Made by a program: the position numbers and the translations under genes
Notes under the pieces: generated by a model
Database searches by the model: none
Told to the model about the DNA's origin: nothing
What the model saw: the letters and a program-made list of their open reading frames with translations, nothing else
Part shown: positions 22,111-33,440 of the stretch, one piece after another
How positions within the stretch are numbered: position 1 is the first letter of the stretch
Layout of the letters: each line of letters begins with the position of its first letter
DNA from: Siphonodentalium dalli
Lineage: Eukaryota > Mollusca > Scaphopoda > Gadilida > Siphonodentaliidae
Reading direction: 5' to 3'
Assembly: GCA_032622095.1 (NCBI GenBank)
Contig: CP136064.1
Coordinates: 48,302,073 to 48,366,072 of the forward strand
DNA: 64,000 nucleotides

Positions 22111-22146
22111 ACAAAAAAATTACATTTTTGCATTTTGATCATTGAT

Positions 22147-22535
22147 TTTTAGCTCACCTGAGACAAAGTCTCCGGTGGAGCTATAGTCATCACTCCTCGT
22201 CCGCCGTTCGTCCATCCATCCGTGAACAATTCTTTGAACATCTTCTCCTCTGAAACCGTAATGCCGAATTGGTTCATATTTGGTGTGGATGTTCCCTAGG
22301 TCACTGTCATTCAGATTTGTTCAAATGAGGTCACTATGTCAAATAGTTGCGAAACCAGGGCCATAACTATATTCCTCCTTGGTAATTCTTATAACAACTT
22401 TTTGTCTAGAACCATTATGCCGATTTAGTTTATATTTGGTATGGATGGTCATTGAATGACTGGGGTTCAGATTTGTTCAAATGGGGTCATTGGGTCAAAT
22501 AGGTGTGGAGCCAGGGACATAATTCCAAAAAAAAA
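22147..22535 (+). repeat. AGCTCACC-headed dispersed repeat, copy 2
   Basis: It has the same head hairpin and body as the copy just upstream, in the same orientation. Together they form a direct tandem pair about 550 bp apart. Confidence 0.8.
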
Positions 22536-22860
22536 TATTATAAAAAATTCAGATTGAACTCCTTGATCAAATTCATCAATTTAACATACAAATTTTTTTT
22601 ATCACCCTCCCCCACATGACCCAGACCCCCACCCTGCCCCCAACCAACAGCACTTCACCCCATCTCATCTCCTAACTCACAGGATCTCTCCCACCAGCAG
22701 ATTAAGTCAATTGTATTAGCTACAGACAGAGCGAGAGTTAATAGAAATACACAGTCATCAATTGAGATGTTTATGAGGCTGACAGGTGTGAACTAATGCT
22801 TAGCTAGCACTCATGCCAGTGTGTGTTATTAAAATAAAATAAAAACAAATTATTGTTCTC
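22536..22860. other. Non-coding stretch, nothing recognised
   Basis: It includes a C-rich segment with CCCCCACATGACCCAGACC. No feature is supported. Confidence 0.45.
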
Positions 22861-23298
22861 TAACCTGAATTTAGTGTGTTTGGCATTTGCAGAATGAGGT
22901 CCCCAGAGGGTGAATTTGGTTATGCTACCCTGCACAGCAGGCTAACATCACCAAATACACTAGCCAGGGTCCTCATTCTGCTTAGGCCTCATCTTCTGGG
23001 AAGTATATAGGCCCTTAAATTGACATTTTTACTTCCTTTTTTCCTTCTGTTTAGTTTCTATATCCCCTGATTTGTGAATATAAAATGCATAATTGAGGTG
23101 CCAATGGGTGCACATCACCAACTTTAACCGGAGAACTTCAATCTGATGCTATGTCTCCCATAGCAGTTGAGGCCTAAACAGAATGAGGCCTCCAGAGGGT
23201 GAATTTGGTGATGCTAGCCCGCATTGCAGGATTGCGTCATTACATTCACCCTTTGGGGACCTCATTCTGCAAATGTCAGACACTATGTTCAGGCTTGA
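22861..23298. mobile_element. hAT-type MITE (family H8), long form
   Basis: Inverted ends related to CAAGCCTTGAAATAGTGTG flank a pair of shorter palindromes built on GAATGAGGTCCCCAGAGGG and TTTGGTGATGCTA. Relatives lie at 50942-51195, 52348-52498 and 54781-55246. No target duplication is preserved here. Confidence 0.7.
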
Positions 23299-24116
23299 CT
23301 GTTCGAATATTATTTTCTTAACCACCAGTATCCATCCAGTTGAACTCATTGTACCCTGATTTTGCAAAGAATACTTGGGGGGTATATTGGATTGAATTTG
23401 TCATTTTGGCCAATTTGGCCGGTTACTTCATGTGACTTTTTCATCTGACGTGTGTGTCGGATAATTGATCTGGAGGATTTATGTAAATGTTAGCCCAAAC
23501 TACATTTCCAAGTAACGATGGTTTTGTTGTTTATTTTGAGGAATAATACCGCGTCAGATGAATTCAGCCCAAATATGTTAACAGTTGTCGTGTCAAACAT
23601 TCGGCAGTAGGTTAGCGTTATTTAGTATTTGTGGATGTCATTTAACATGGGGAAAATAGACTACTGCGCTTGAACGAGCATGTGAATTTGTCGTTTTTAA
23701 TGTACAGCAACTTGATAATCAATAACAGAGGCATTCTCTGTCAAATAAGGTCGCTCTATTTACGGTATTAATTGCGGAACTTTCTAAAGTAAACTACGTG
23801 TAAACGGATACATACGGTAAATTATAGAATGTGCCGGAATCGGCCTAATCGCCCCAGGGCCAACTCGCCCAGTCGACGTGTGTCAATTCGGAACCTACTA
23901 TAACATGTACCCGAGTCCGATACGGAATAAAAGATGTATACGGGTGTTATATAGCGTTTGGTCCGTTGTTTCTCAATGAATATTATTGAAATTTGGTGTA
24001 TATGTCCGGGCTGGGACATGGAATACAACAACGTTTGAATTGTTTTTAAATTTACAAATTTGTTGATTTTATTCAATTTTTTTTCATTCTGAAAACACAC
24101 TATAAAGTGTATATAA
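23299..24116. other. Non-coding stretch, nothing recognised
   Basis: No exon, RNA or repeat border is supported. Confidence 0.45.
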
Positions 24117-24420
24117 TATAATAACGAACACGAGACATACATAATTTATAAACTGTTAACAAAAGATATCAAATTCAATACATGACAAAGATGACTCAGT
24201 GGAGTTTATAAAGTGAACATAAAAACATTGAGGTAAGAATCTTTTTAAGGAATGCAACTTTATTTAATGATAATAAACACATAAATTAAAATAACAAACA
24301 TGAGACATACATGATTTATAAACTGTTAACAAAAGATATCAAACTCAATACATGACAAAGATGACTCAGTGAAGTTTATAAAGTGAACATAAAAATATTA
24401 AGGTAAGAATCTGTTTAAGC
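24117..24420. repeat. Direct repeat, 170-bp period
   Basis: GAGACATACAT is at 24132 and again at 24302. Each copy is followed by TTTATAAACTGTTAACAAAA and GATGACTCAGTG. The copies are about 95% alike over some 130 bp. Confidence 0.85.
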
Positions 24421-25866
24421 ATTACTAAACCGTTTAGCACAGACCACAGTCCACTTCACTCATCCGATCATCACCAAACTTCATATTTATCTTGATATTG
24501 ATCTATCAGATGAGAGCTATCAAATATTTTTTTAATTTCATAGGAAAAAATGGTCGCCAGCGGCCATATTGCATTTACGTTATATTTTATCGCGTCATGT
24601 CGATATCTAGTATTACTTAGAAATTTCACCTTTCCAGATTCATAATTGCTCCATTGACTGTAACAGATGAAATTATTCCCCTCTTCGGATAGAGTGTCAC
24701 TGAAACTTTATTTTGTCAGACTGTCTGTATAATCACTGATTATATATGGCAATAATCTGTAATAAGATGTAGCACTATTTTATTTTATATTTACATGCAG
24801 TGCTGTTTTTATACATCAATTATAATCCCCCTAGATCATCATGTGATCGATCATACATCGCGCGAGGACCTGGTTGAATTAAAGGGGGTTTTATGGATCA
24901 CTTCTGTCCTCAAGCTAGATTATACTTATGACATTTAATGGCATGTTTCTAACGTGGAGGGTTAGATATGCTTGAGAAACCACCACTCTTTAATTCACAC
25001 CAAGTTCTCAGCTGTCATGTTCGGATATTAGAACCCATAGCCATGATATATGGTTTATTTTGTGTATACTAGTAACATAGTTATTTTCAGTACCTTTATA
25101 TACCAGTACTGTGTATAACAATGCATATAAATTAATCCATGTATACATGTATATTGATTCAACGGATTCAGTGGTTTTGTCCATCAGTCTATCAAATTTG
25201 CGGGGAAAACATGGCCACAAGCAGTACACCCTGCTAAATTTCGAATTTGAATCAATTGGCGCACCCTGTAGCCAGCTTTTATTGGAGAACTTTTTCTTAT
25301 GTGGATATTTTGGGTCACCGCTAGATGTGAGCCATATTTTGTTCTCAAACTGTCCTTGTGAAGACATCACTGCCAGCGGTGATCTTCAATTTTACTATTT
25401 TTATGGCTAAATAATTTGGTTGATCCTACAGACGACACCCCTTGTCCGATCGTCATCAGATTCCACAATTATCTTCTGGATAACCAGGGTGAGAGTAATC
25501 TAATTTTCCCGAATTTCGTTAAAAAACATTACCACAGGCAGCAATTTGGTATCTTACTCTTTGATCCTCTTTTGCATGACTGAATTGTTTAGCAACTGTA
25601 CAGACATATCCCTCATCTGGTTTTTATATACATGTATATCTCTTCATGCGGATAGCCAGTATTACGTATAGGTACTTCAACTTTCTGCATTCCTGTCATC
25701 ATTTGAAATATAAAAATTTACCTGATACATGCACCCTTCAAAATTTGTTTCGTCGTATCTATTTTAATGACCCGTATGGTAATATTGATACAGATATATT
25801 TGTCAAACATTTCTTTGTACAATATACAGGTATTTAGTTTGTAACTAAATCTAGAAATATATAATA
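24421..25866. other. Old non-coding repeat sequence
   Basis: Phrases such as ATGGTCGCCAGCGGCCATA (24550) and CGATCGTCATCAGATTCCAC (25450) belong to the same general family as the 46.7-49.1 kb satellite, but they are degenerate. The overlapping frames at 25008-25410 have no recognisable domain. Confidence 0.45.
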
Positions 25867-26368
25867 GTAGCTCGTGGACCCCACTTCGTCCGGGATGTTC
25901 CCCTCTGATTTTCGGAGAAATGCGCGATTTAACCTTGAATTGACTATTTTAAATGTGAAGGTCATGTCGGGGTCACGATTTGACCCGTCCAAAACACTCC
26001 CCGGACAAAAGTCACGACAAAAGTACCCGTCGAAATCCGCCCGGCTTTATACCCGATTTGACCTTGAATTGACAATTTTGAATGTCAAGATCAGGTCAGG
26101 GTCATGATTTGACCCACCCGAAACACTCCTGGGACAAAAGTAACAGTAGGTATCAAATTTCGTTGAAATACTTCCGTTTTACCAGATTTGACCTTGAATT
26201 GATCTTTTTGAATGTCAAAGTCAGGTCGGGATCAAGATTTGACCCGTCCAAAATACTCCCTGGAAATAATTTCCCCTAGGTATCATATTTCGTCAAATCT
26301 GTCCGGCAGTTTTCCCGGCCATAGCTAACAGACAAACAGACAGACAAATGTCCAAAATATATATTAAA
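25867..26368 (-). mobile_element. Helitron-like element E3 (reverse)
   Basis: In reverse it starts near TTAATATATATTTTGG and ends with a CCCGGACGAAGTGGGG hairpin and a terminal CTAC, probably a decayed CTAG. The interior is made of TTGACCTTGAATTGA segments like Helitron H2. It abuts E4 directly. Confidence 0.65.
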
Positions 26369-26743
26369 CTAGCTGATGTACTCGACTTCGTTCGGGCTAG
26401 TTAGGGATTTTTTTTGTGATCGCCTCCATCTGGACAGTACCCAGTATATACAGCGTCTGGCCAAACTATTGTTCAATTGGTCCAGAAACATGCCTATATC
26501 AGCACGTTCGAGAACATGGTCCCACGTGAAATTGGACCCGTCCATATTGCTCCCGGGATCGAAGTAGTCCTACACACAAATTTTTAGTCGGATCGGTCAA
26601 GGTCCAGAAACATGCCTATGAGCGAGGTCAAGTTGACACGTTAAATACCAAATTCGAGCAGTGTTAGAGTCTATAACACATACACACATGCATTCACGCA
26701 TACACACATACATACAGACAGGTGTTTCAAAATGTATAATCGA
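26369..26743 (-). mobile_element. Helitron-like element E4 (reverse), canonical ends
   Basis: Read on the minus strand it is preceded by A, begins TCGATTATACATTTTGAAAC, ends with a GCCCGAACGAAGTCGAG hairpin plus CTAG, and is followed by T. All four Helitron marks are present. At 375 bp it is non-autonomous. Confidence 0.8.
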
Positions 26744-27277
26744 TAGCTACAACAATTCTATGGTAGATAGTTCACGGCCGACCTGATGCATGCATCTTAG
26801 TTTTCTTGGTCTCTATGTCAGACTGTTCTCCCATCCATCTGTCATTATGTCTCTGTCCGTCCATCAATTGTTTTCTTCTCCAGATACATATTAAAGACCA
26901 AATGGGTTTATATATTTAGGTGTGGATGTCCCCCAGGTGACTCACAATCAGATTTGTTCAAATGAGTTCATCAGGTCAAATAGGTGAGAAGTCAGGGCCA
27001 TAACTCTTTCCTTCCATAGTAATTCTTAAAACAATTTCTTCTCAAGAACCATCTGGACTATTTAGCTTATGTTTGGTATGGAGGGTCCTTCGGTGACTGG
27101 GGTTTAGATTTGTTCAGATTTGGGGTCATTTTAGGAAAATCAGTTCAGTTCAACTCTTAAAATCCACTGTGAGAAATTACCAAATGAATGGATCTCATAG
27201 TTTGGGATTCACATTTGTTCAAATAGGGGCGGAGATAAGAGATTTAATTATCAACCAGCCACCCTACCTGTGCTTTT
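26744..27277. repeat. Degenerate AGCTCACC-family body
   Basis: It contains CCATCCATCTGTCATTATGTC, TTTGGTATGGAGGGTCC and GTCAGGGCCATAACTC, as in the AGCTCACC family, but the head hairpin is missing or decayed. Confidence 0.55.
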
Positions 27278-27655
27278 TAGCTCACCTGAGACGAAGTCTC
27301 CGGTGGAGCTATAGTCATCACTGCTCGTCTGTCCGTCCATCCGTCCGACAACAATTCTTTGAACATCTTCTCCTCTGATTCCATTGGACGGAATGGGTTC
27401 ATATTTGGTGAGGATGTTCCCTAGGTGACTCACATTCAGATTTGTTCAAATGAGTTCACTTGGCGAAGCCAGGGCCATAACTCTTTCCCTCCATAGTATT
27501 CTTAAAATGACTTCTCAAATACCATCAGGCTATATGGGTTCATATTTGGTATGAAGGATTCTTGGGTGACTGGGGTTCAGATTTGTTCAAATCAGGTTAC
27601 TGTGTCAAATGTGGGCGGGGCCAGGGACATAACTCCAAATTTTTTTTTTTTTAGA
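27278..27655 (+). repeat. AGCTCACC-headed dispersed repeat, copy 3
   Basis: The head hairpin is intact at 27279-27311, followed by TCTGTCCGTCCATCCGTCC and the usual TTCATATTTGGTGAGGATG body. Confidence 0.8.
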
Positions 27656-27689
27656 TTTAACTCTTTAGATATCTACTTCTTTTAAAGTG

Positions 27690-28110
27690 ATTATGAACAG
27701 TTCTGACTGTTGTGGTCTCCAGAGTCCCAGTCTTATCAGTCTTTGCAGTCTGGTGAGCGACCCCACAGTCATTGACTGTCTCGTTTTTTTTAACTTGGCA
27801 CAAATATTTAGTACCATGGGAACCTGTGCACCTGCGATTATGACGTCTGTCCGACATTTTTTGGTGGAGTTATCCCCATTTTCCGACTTAGAATTTTTTT
27901 TGCAACATGCCTAATTTTGTCCGAGCTTTTTATTTCTATATTTTTAGGTCAATATTTTTAAATCTTGGCACTGATATTTAGTACCATGAGAACCTGTGCA
28001 CCCGCGATTATGATGTCCATCCGACTTTTGTTGTGGAGTTATTCCCCTTTTTCGACTTGCATAATTTTGTCGGAGCTTTTATTCCAACATTTTTCGGTCC
28101 ATAGGTTTAA
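27690..28110 (+). repeat. Composite of two dispersed repeats
   Basis: The segment 27690-27785 (with CCCACAGTCATTGACTGTC) recurs in reverse at about 41790-41900. The segment 27790-28110 holds two diverged copies of the TTGGCAC...GGGAACCTGTGCACC body of the TATACCCCCC family. Confidence 0.6.
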
Positions 28111-28799
28111 GATTACGGTTAGGTTTGTGCACCTGCAATGGGAACTGTTATTTTATAATTTTAACTAAATGTTTACTCACATGTGAAACATCTTAGTATT
28201 TTAAAAACACAGGGGGGTATCCTTAGTCCCATTGGGACAGTCACACCTTATGGACTTGTTTGAGTGCGACAAAGTTATAAGTTAGTTCTTAGGCTATATG
28301 CCAACATGGGGAATTTAGCATTCCACTAAAAAATCACCGAAAAATTCAAAGAAATTGATCGTACCACTCCATAGAAAACATCATTAGAACTATGCTCATT
28401 TCCCTGGCCGCTGTAGCTTCCTACTGTGCATGTCTTATAAGTCACAGCCGGCTACAGCTTTTTTGCTCAAATACACTCAACAATACGCCATATGGTATGG
28501 TATGAGTAAATTCCGCCGATGACTTGTCCGCGCACCCCCATCAGATGGGGTAGAATCCTACAATGTACTATATTATACAAACATGTTTTTATATCGTAAA
28601 GTCACAGTAGACCTGAAATCGGCCTTTGACCTGCGCACAGTGGACCTCAAACTTGGATGAGCCTTTGATCTGTGTTGCGGCACATGTAAGCGAACCCGCC
28701 GACGTTGCTGAAACGTCCCATTACTGTGTCACACATCGAATGCTACAATGTACTATATATACACACAGTTATGTAGATTGAAGAGAGATAACTCTATTA
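28111..28799. other. Non-coding stretch with old repeat pieces
   Basis: 28320-28400 matches the dispersed family of 2880-3140. CTACAATGTACTATAT occurs at 28557 and 28742 as a direct repeat, which might bracket an unrecognised insertion. Confidence 0.45.
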
Positions 28800-29190
28800 A
28801 GCCATCACCTGGAATGTCAACTTTACACCCCCAAGGGAGGAATTTAGACAGGAATTTTGCCATTAATCTGTGGATCGTTGCCCACAGTATGGTTCTTTAA
28901 CGTGCACACATGGTTGTATACGGGACAGGGACAGCCATTAACTTCCCCACCCGATAGAAGTTCATAGAACGGCGTGATCAAACCAGTGTTATCCCTGTAC
29001 ATGACACCGTGCGGGAGAGGATTACCGCTTAACGACACCTCAGCGAAGCATACACGGTACTTTATATAGGCACACTCAAAACTCCCGATTTTTGTTTTGT
29101 CGAGGATCGAGGTAAATCGATCCGGGGTCCAAGCGAAAATCTCTGGCCAATAGTCAAACACGCTAACCACTCGGCCACCACACTCCCATG
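28800..29190 (-). mobile_element. tRNA-derived SINE
   Basis: On the minus strand the head at about 29190-29110 reads GTGGTGGCCGAGTGGTTAGC, a tRNA-Ser-like A-box region. A decayed B-box-like GGATCGATTTACC follows at the expected distance. The body continues with GCACGTTAAAGAACCATAC, a phrase seen in animal SINE cores. No intact tRNA fold is expected from this copy. The lower boundary is uncertain. Confidence 0.6.
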
Positions 29191-29990
29191 AACACACTCC
29201 CATATCAACACAAACACATGCTTCCGGTCAGCGAAGAGGTACGATAACTCGTGATCTTCCAGTCGTAATTTGACTTACCGTTTGAAGAGTGGCGATGTGG
29301 CTTTGCGAAAAATATATAAAGATATCATTTATCTCGCGAGGTGAATCAGATAAAATGGAACCATGCGTACATAGTTTTGTTATCAGTGCGGTCGGTTGGT
29401 TTATAGATTGATTTTTTTAATTTAAAACCAATAAAATGAACTTGGGTCGGGGTGTTTTGAAGACGGTCGGTCGGATTACGGGAAACACGCATTCATTTTG
29501 TTTTGGCCTTATTTCTAGTATTTGGAAGTTAACTGTTATTTGTTGACCTCCTTTTAAATGACATGTGAATGCCCAAAAAATTGTGCTTTATAAAACAAAC
29601 AGATATCAATATAATGAGAAATTATTCCAGTGATAATACAATGGCACTGATTATTATGATTTCCAATGGTATTTTTGCTTGTTTTTCCAAATATAGATAT
29701 AGATGTACAAAACATGACAAACTCTGAATATTACTGTTTGGTTATAATTAATTTGGGGCACCCAAACTTCAGCCCCCAAACCTATTGTAACAGGTCGGGT
29801 GGCCTAGATATGTGTGTGGTATATGAATCTAATTAACCGTGGGTGGTACATGTATATACTGGAAATTTTCAACTTTCCCCTTTATCATTCCATTAACTTC
29901 TGTAAGAATTATGCCTCGTGTCCAAGCTGAGCTACAATATCATTAACACTTTTATTAATGTATATCATCTCTTTTGTCCATTATTTGCAG
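29191..29990. other. Non-coding stretch before a candidate exon
   Basis: Nothing is recognised except the polypyrimidine tract and acceptor at its end (CTCTTTTGTCCATTATTTGCAG, read in two parts). Confidence 0.4.
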
Positions 29991-30050
29991 GTAGGAACGT
30001 GTTTGGAATTCATTGGAACTACAGAGAAGAAGTTCAACACGAACACCTAA
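29991..30050 (+). CDS. Candidate terminal exon, unidentified gene
   Basis: A strong acceptor (CCATTATTTGCAG) is followed in phase 0 by VGTCLEFIGTTEKKFNTNT and TAA. The short peptide is plausible as a protein C-terminus, and the GTCLEF phrase faintly recalls the TFIIIC subunit-6 fold. That is too little to name it. In another phase the frame stays open to 30114 but reads less like protein. No upstream exon was linked. Confidence 0.3.
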   Translation, partial: VGTCLEFIGTTEKKFNTNT

Positions 30051-30394
30051 TATTGCGATTCCGGGCTCTGAGCTTGAGATGGCACAGTTTGATGATCTTA
30101 ATTACTAAGAATTAAAGGTTCAACATCGTACCAACAGGTTAACCAGATCACCAGCATATATCCGTCAAAGTTGTATCAAAGTGGATGTCTAGCTGGAAAG
30201 TCTCTAACATGGTGACAAGGATGATCATCATCCAATCCAAGACAACTGTTTTATAGTCTCGTGTTGGCCTCCCTTTTCATGATGTAATTTACATTGAACA
30301 ACGTTATGGAGAGAGCGATAGGAGATTTCTGACATTTTCTGCTGATCATTCTTCAGAATAAGTTTAAATTTCTGTGAATGACCAGGACCGTTAT

Positions 30395-30537
30395 GTTATT
30401 TTGGTGGATTGATGATAACATGGTGACATTTACAGCTTCCTGCCTATGTTCGACCTCGTTGCTTCGCAACTCAGTTGAACATAACCACCCCAAGCCATCA
30501 GGGTCATACCATGTTATTGTCAGTCCACCAAAATAAC
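30395..30537. repeat. Inverted repeat, MITE-like
   Basis: The arms GTTATTTTGGTGGATTGATG and its near complement ending CCACCAAAATAAC surround a small inner palindrome at TGTTCGACCTCGTTGC. The total size is about 143 bp. Confidence 0.65.
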
Positions 30538-30541
30538 TTAT

Positions 30542-30631
30542 AATAATACAGAAAATATGTATATCTTTCAATTTTTGTACCATTTAATAATACAGAAAAT
30601 ATGTATATCTTTCAATTTTTGTACCATTTAA
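30542..30631. repeat. 44-bp tandem duplication
   Basis: AATAATACAGAAAATATG starts at 30542 and 30586. The two copies are identical, which indicates a recent event. Confidence 0.9.
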
Positions 30632-31136
30632 TTAAATAAGCTGATATTGTCATCACAGGGATAATTGAAGCTGAAATTAAAGGTTGAAAATCTGTGATAA
30701 CGGATGAAATTGCCTTTTTTCAGTGCAATGTTTTCCTCGTCAGAAACCAGACCTGTTGATATAATGTTATAAAAAAACATTTACCAGGTAAATATTGAAA
30801 CTGGGAGCCCTAATTTGGTTAGTTTAAACCTGATCATATTTGTATATTAATTTTGTCTTTAAAGCGAAAAATGTCACGACTTATCTCCCCATATTTTTTT
30901 ACATCACTGATTGAGGTTAAAGCATTCGCAGTTGATTTCTCCTAACACATATCGTAGAATATTTCTGCAAAATGATAAGTCTAAGTCGACTGATACATAT
31001 ATGTTTTCTTTTTCAAAGTGTATCTTATAATCTTCTTTGAACACAGAGCAAATGGTAGAATTTGTTAAGAGAAAGAAGTCTCAAAATTGTTTTCAAAATC
31101 TGATATGATCAAATAGACAATTTTGGGGCTATCTGG
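30632..31136. other. Non-coding stretch, nothing recognised
   Basis: No feature is supported. Confidence 0.45.
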
Positions 31137-31144
31137 GCTATAAC

Positions 31145-31521
31145 CAGGGGCGCCGGAAGCATCCAAGGGCAGGGGGGGCAGAGCCTACAAAAAGGGCACT
31201 TTTCCGCAAAAAAGGGCATTTTCTCCGCAAACTCGGGAAAATAACCAAAAATTCATTGTGGCCAAAATCCCTATTTTAATGGTATTTGTCGGTTTTTATG
31301 GCCGTTTTTTTGTGATAAAATTGACAAAAAATTAATATTCCTTGTGAAATTGGTGGTATTTGGACCAAAAAAGTCACATTTTGCTATAAAAACACGAGAT
31401 TAAACACACAAAAAGCATTTTCTATCTCCAGAAAAAGGGCAAGTCCTGCCCCCGCTCGCCCCCCTTGGTCAAGGGCAGGGGGGTCAGCTGCCCCCTCTGC
31501 CCCCCTCTTCCGGCGCCCCTG
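31145..31521. mobile_element. hAT MITE with perfect 8-bp TSD
   Basis: The inverted ends CAGGGGCGCCGGAAG and CTTCCGGCGCCCCTG are flanked by GCTATAAC at 31137-31144 and 31522-31529. The end sequence and 8-bp duplication are classic for hAT. The 377-bp interior is non-coding, with inner GGGCAGGGGGG and its complement. Confidence 0.92.
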
Positions 31522-31598
31522 GCTATAACAGGCCTATTGTGCCATCAATGCGAATATTACTCTTGTGAAATAGTATTCCTTGAACTATCATTATATAT

Positions 31599-33440
31599 AG
31601 GATGGATTCTCACCTAACTGAAAAGAGAGTAAGTTACACAAACTTTGCATTTCCACGTCGTAGAATCATGGCATATTAATATGTAGGGGCATAGAACACT
31701 CTAAACTGTTGCATGTCACCTTTAAGAGTTTCTTTCTATTATTTCATGTATTAATTTCACTATCATCGAGATGTACAAAGCTTGTGTATTATACAATGTA
31801 CACCAGTTCTAATTGAAATTACACTCTTGAACAAGCTATGCATTACAGAGTCTAAAGAAAATATCTGGAAATTCCATTACCGCCAAGAATCTTTATGTTA
31901 GTGTCAGTCAATCACAACACTTAAAGTGATGAAGCCAATCAGTCGATTGATGATATTCAGGGAACTCCCAGAGTTTCTCGACACATAGCTAAAATAGCAT
32001 AATAAATCTCTTGTCATATCTGGTCACATTGATAATTTCACAGTTAGCACCCGTTTTCTTATCCGCCAAAACGAAAGTGACAGGAGATAACATTCATAAA
32101 ACATTCATAAAACTGTGCGCTTTGATGTCATATGGCAGGAATTTCATGCTTGAGGTAAGAATAATATTTTCCATCATGACCTGGCATGTGTGATGGAAAG
32201 ATCTCACCCCGAGGGGTCAGATATTGCGGCCGAACACAAGGCGTCCAGACCAAATATCTGACCCTGAAGATGACTTTTTTCTATGCCCATATCCCGACCC
32301 AAGTCATGATGGATTATTTTTCTCCCAAATCAAGAGCCTCATACAAGCTAGGTTAATAGGTTTGAGTGAAATATACATGTCTCATGCAAACGACATGGCT
32401 ATGTTATCATTGGTCTAGACATGAATTCTGAGAAACCTGGTATGAATTTCTGAGAAATGCGTGTATTGATATGAACTGAGTTTGCCAAGAGAAATGTCCT
32501 TACCATGGAAAGTTGAACATGTTTCTGGTTATTTGACAGAAAAAATTAATGTTTTGAAGTGTTTGACAATTTGTTGCTACAATAACATTTTTTCAAAAGT
32601 CTACCCACTTCGTTAATTAGGTGATTGACATTTTCTTTGACTGCATATAAGACATCAGTCCTTCCCACGAGGAAAACACAGCGAGAGCATTTATTTGCTC
32701 CCGTAATTCAGAAGATGGGTGTAATATTGCACCCATACTATAATTGTAAGTTGGGGTTTTCTAAAACAAAAAGTCATTGTGGAATAGACCTATGTCTAGT
32801 TACACTTTAATATGCCATTGTTGAACTGAGTTGGTAAAGGATCTAATTAAACTTTCAAACAGTTCACTATTGACCCAACAATTACAGTCTCCATTAGTAT
32901 TTTGAGATGAGGGATGGGTGTGAATTTTAGCACCCGTCATTTGAAAATTATGAGTGCGTATAGGTGCGAGTGCAATCACTCCCATCTCCTGGGAAGGACT
33001 GAGACATGAGGTGTTTTTTGCTTCAAGTGGACTACATATTGTCAAAATTATATAAATTTTTTTTTTTTTGCTTAGCCACGTGCATGAGCCGAGGCAATTC
33101 TGCTCGACTGAAATGGTATGAAATAGACAATAATACTATTTCTGATGCCATGCACTTGGTGTCTCGAAGCTCTTAATAAGTAATATGGGAGAGTGGCTCC
33201 GCCCAGTTGTGACGAGGGATACTAATATTACCATGCCCGCAATGTTTACTGGGTTGAAGACAGAAATGTCTGAAGGGTGCTTCCATCTGTTTTTTATTGG
33301 TTAAAACTTTATAATATTTCGGACATGTCTATATTCTTTGGAATTATTTATAGAGTGCTGTGTAGTCCACAAGCTAAAACACACAAACAAATATATTATT
33401 ATTATAGTTCTAACAGAAGGGCATGGAACAAATTATATAC
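31599..33440 (+). repeat. 1.84-kb tandem duplication, unit 1
   Basis: The unit starts at AGGATGGATTCTCACC (31599) and repeats from 33441 with only scattered substitutions and small indels. It contains CCGAGGGGTCAGATATT with a facing AATATCTGACCC hairpin at 32208-32268. It also contains short frames that recur in unit 2. None of these frames has a recognisable domain. Confidence 0.95.

Noticed and set aside
28844-29203. Minus-strand ORF of 119 codons
   Set aside because: It runs through the tRNA-like head and body of a SINE and shows no protein family features.
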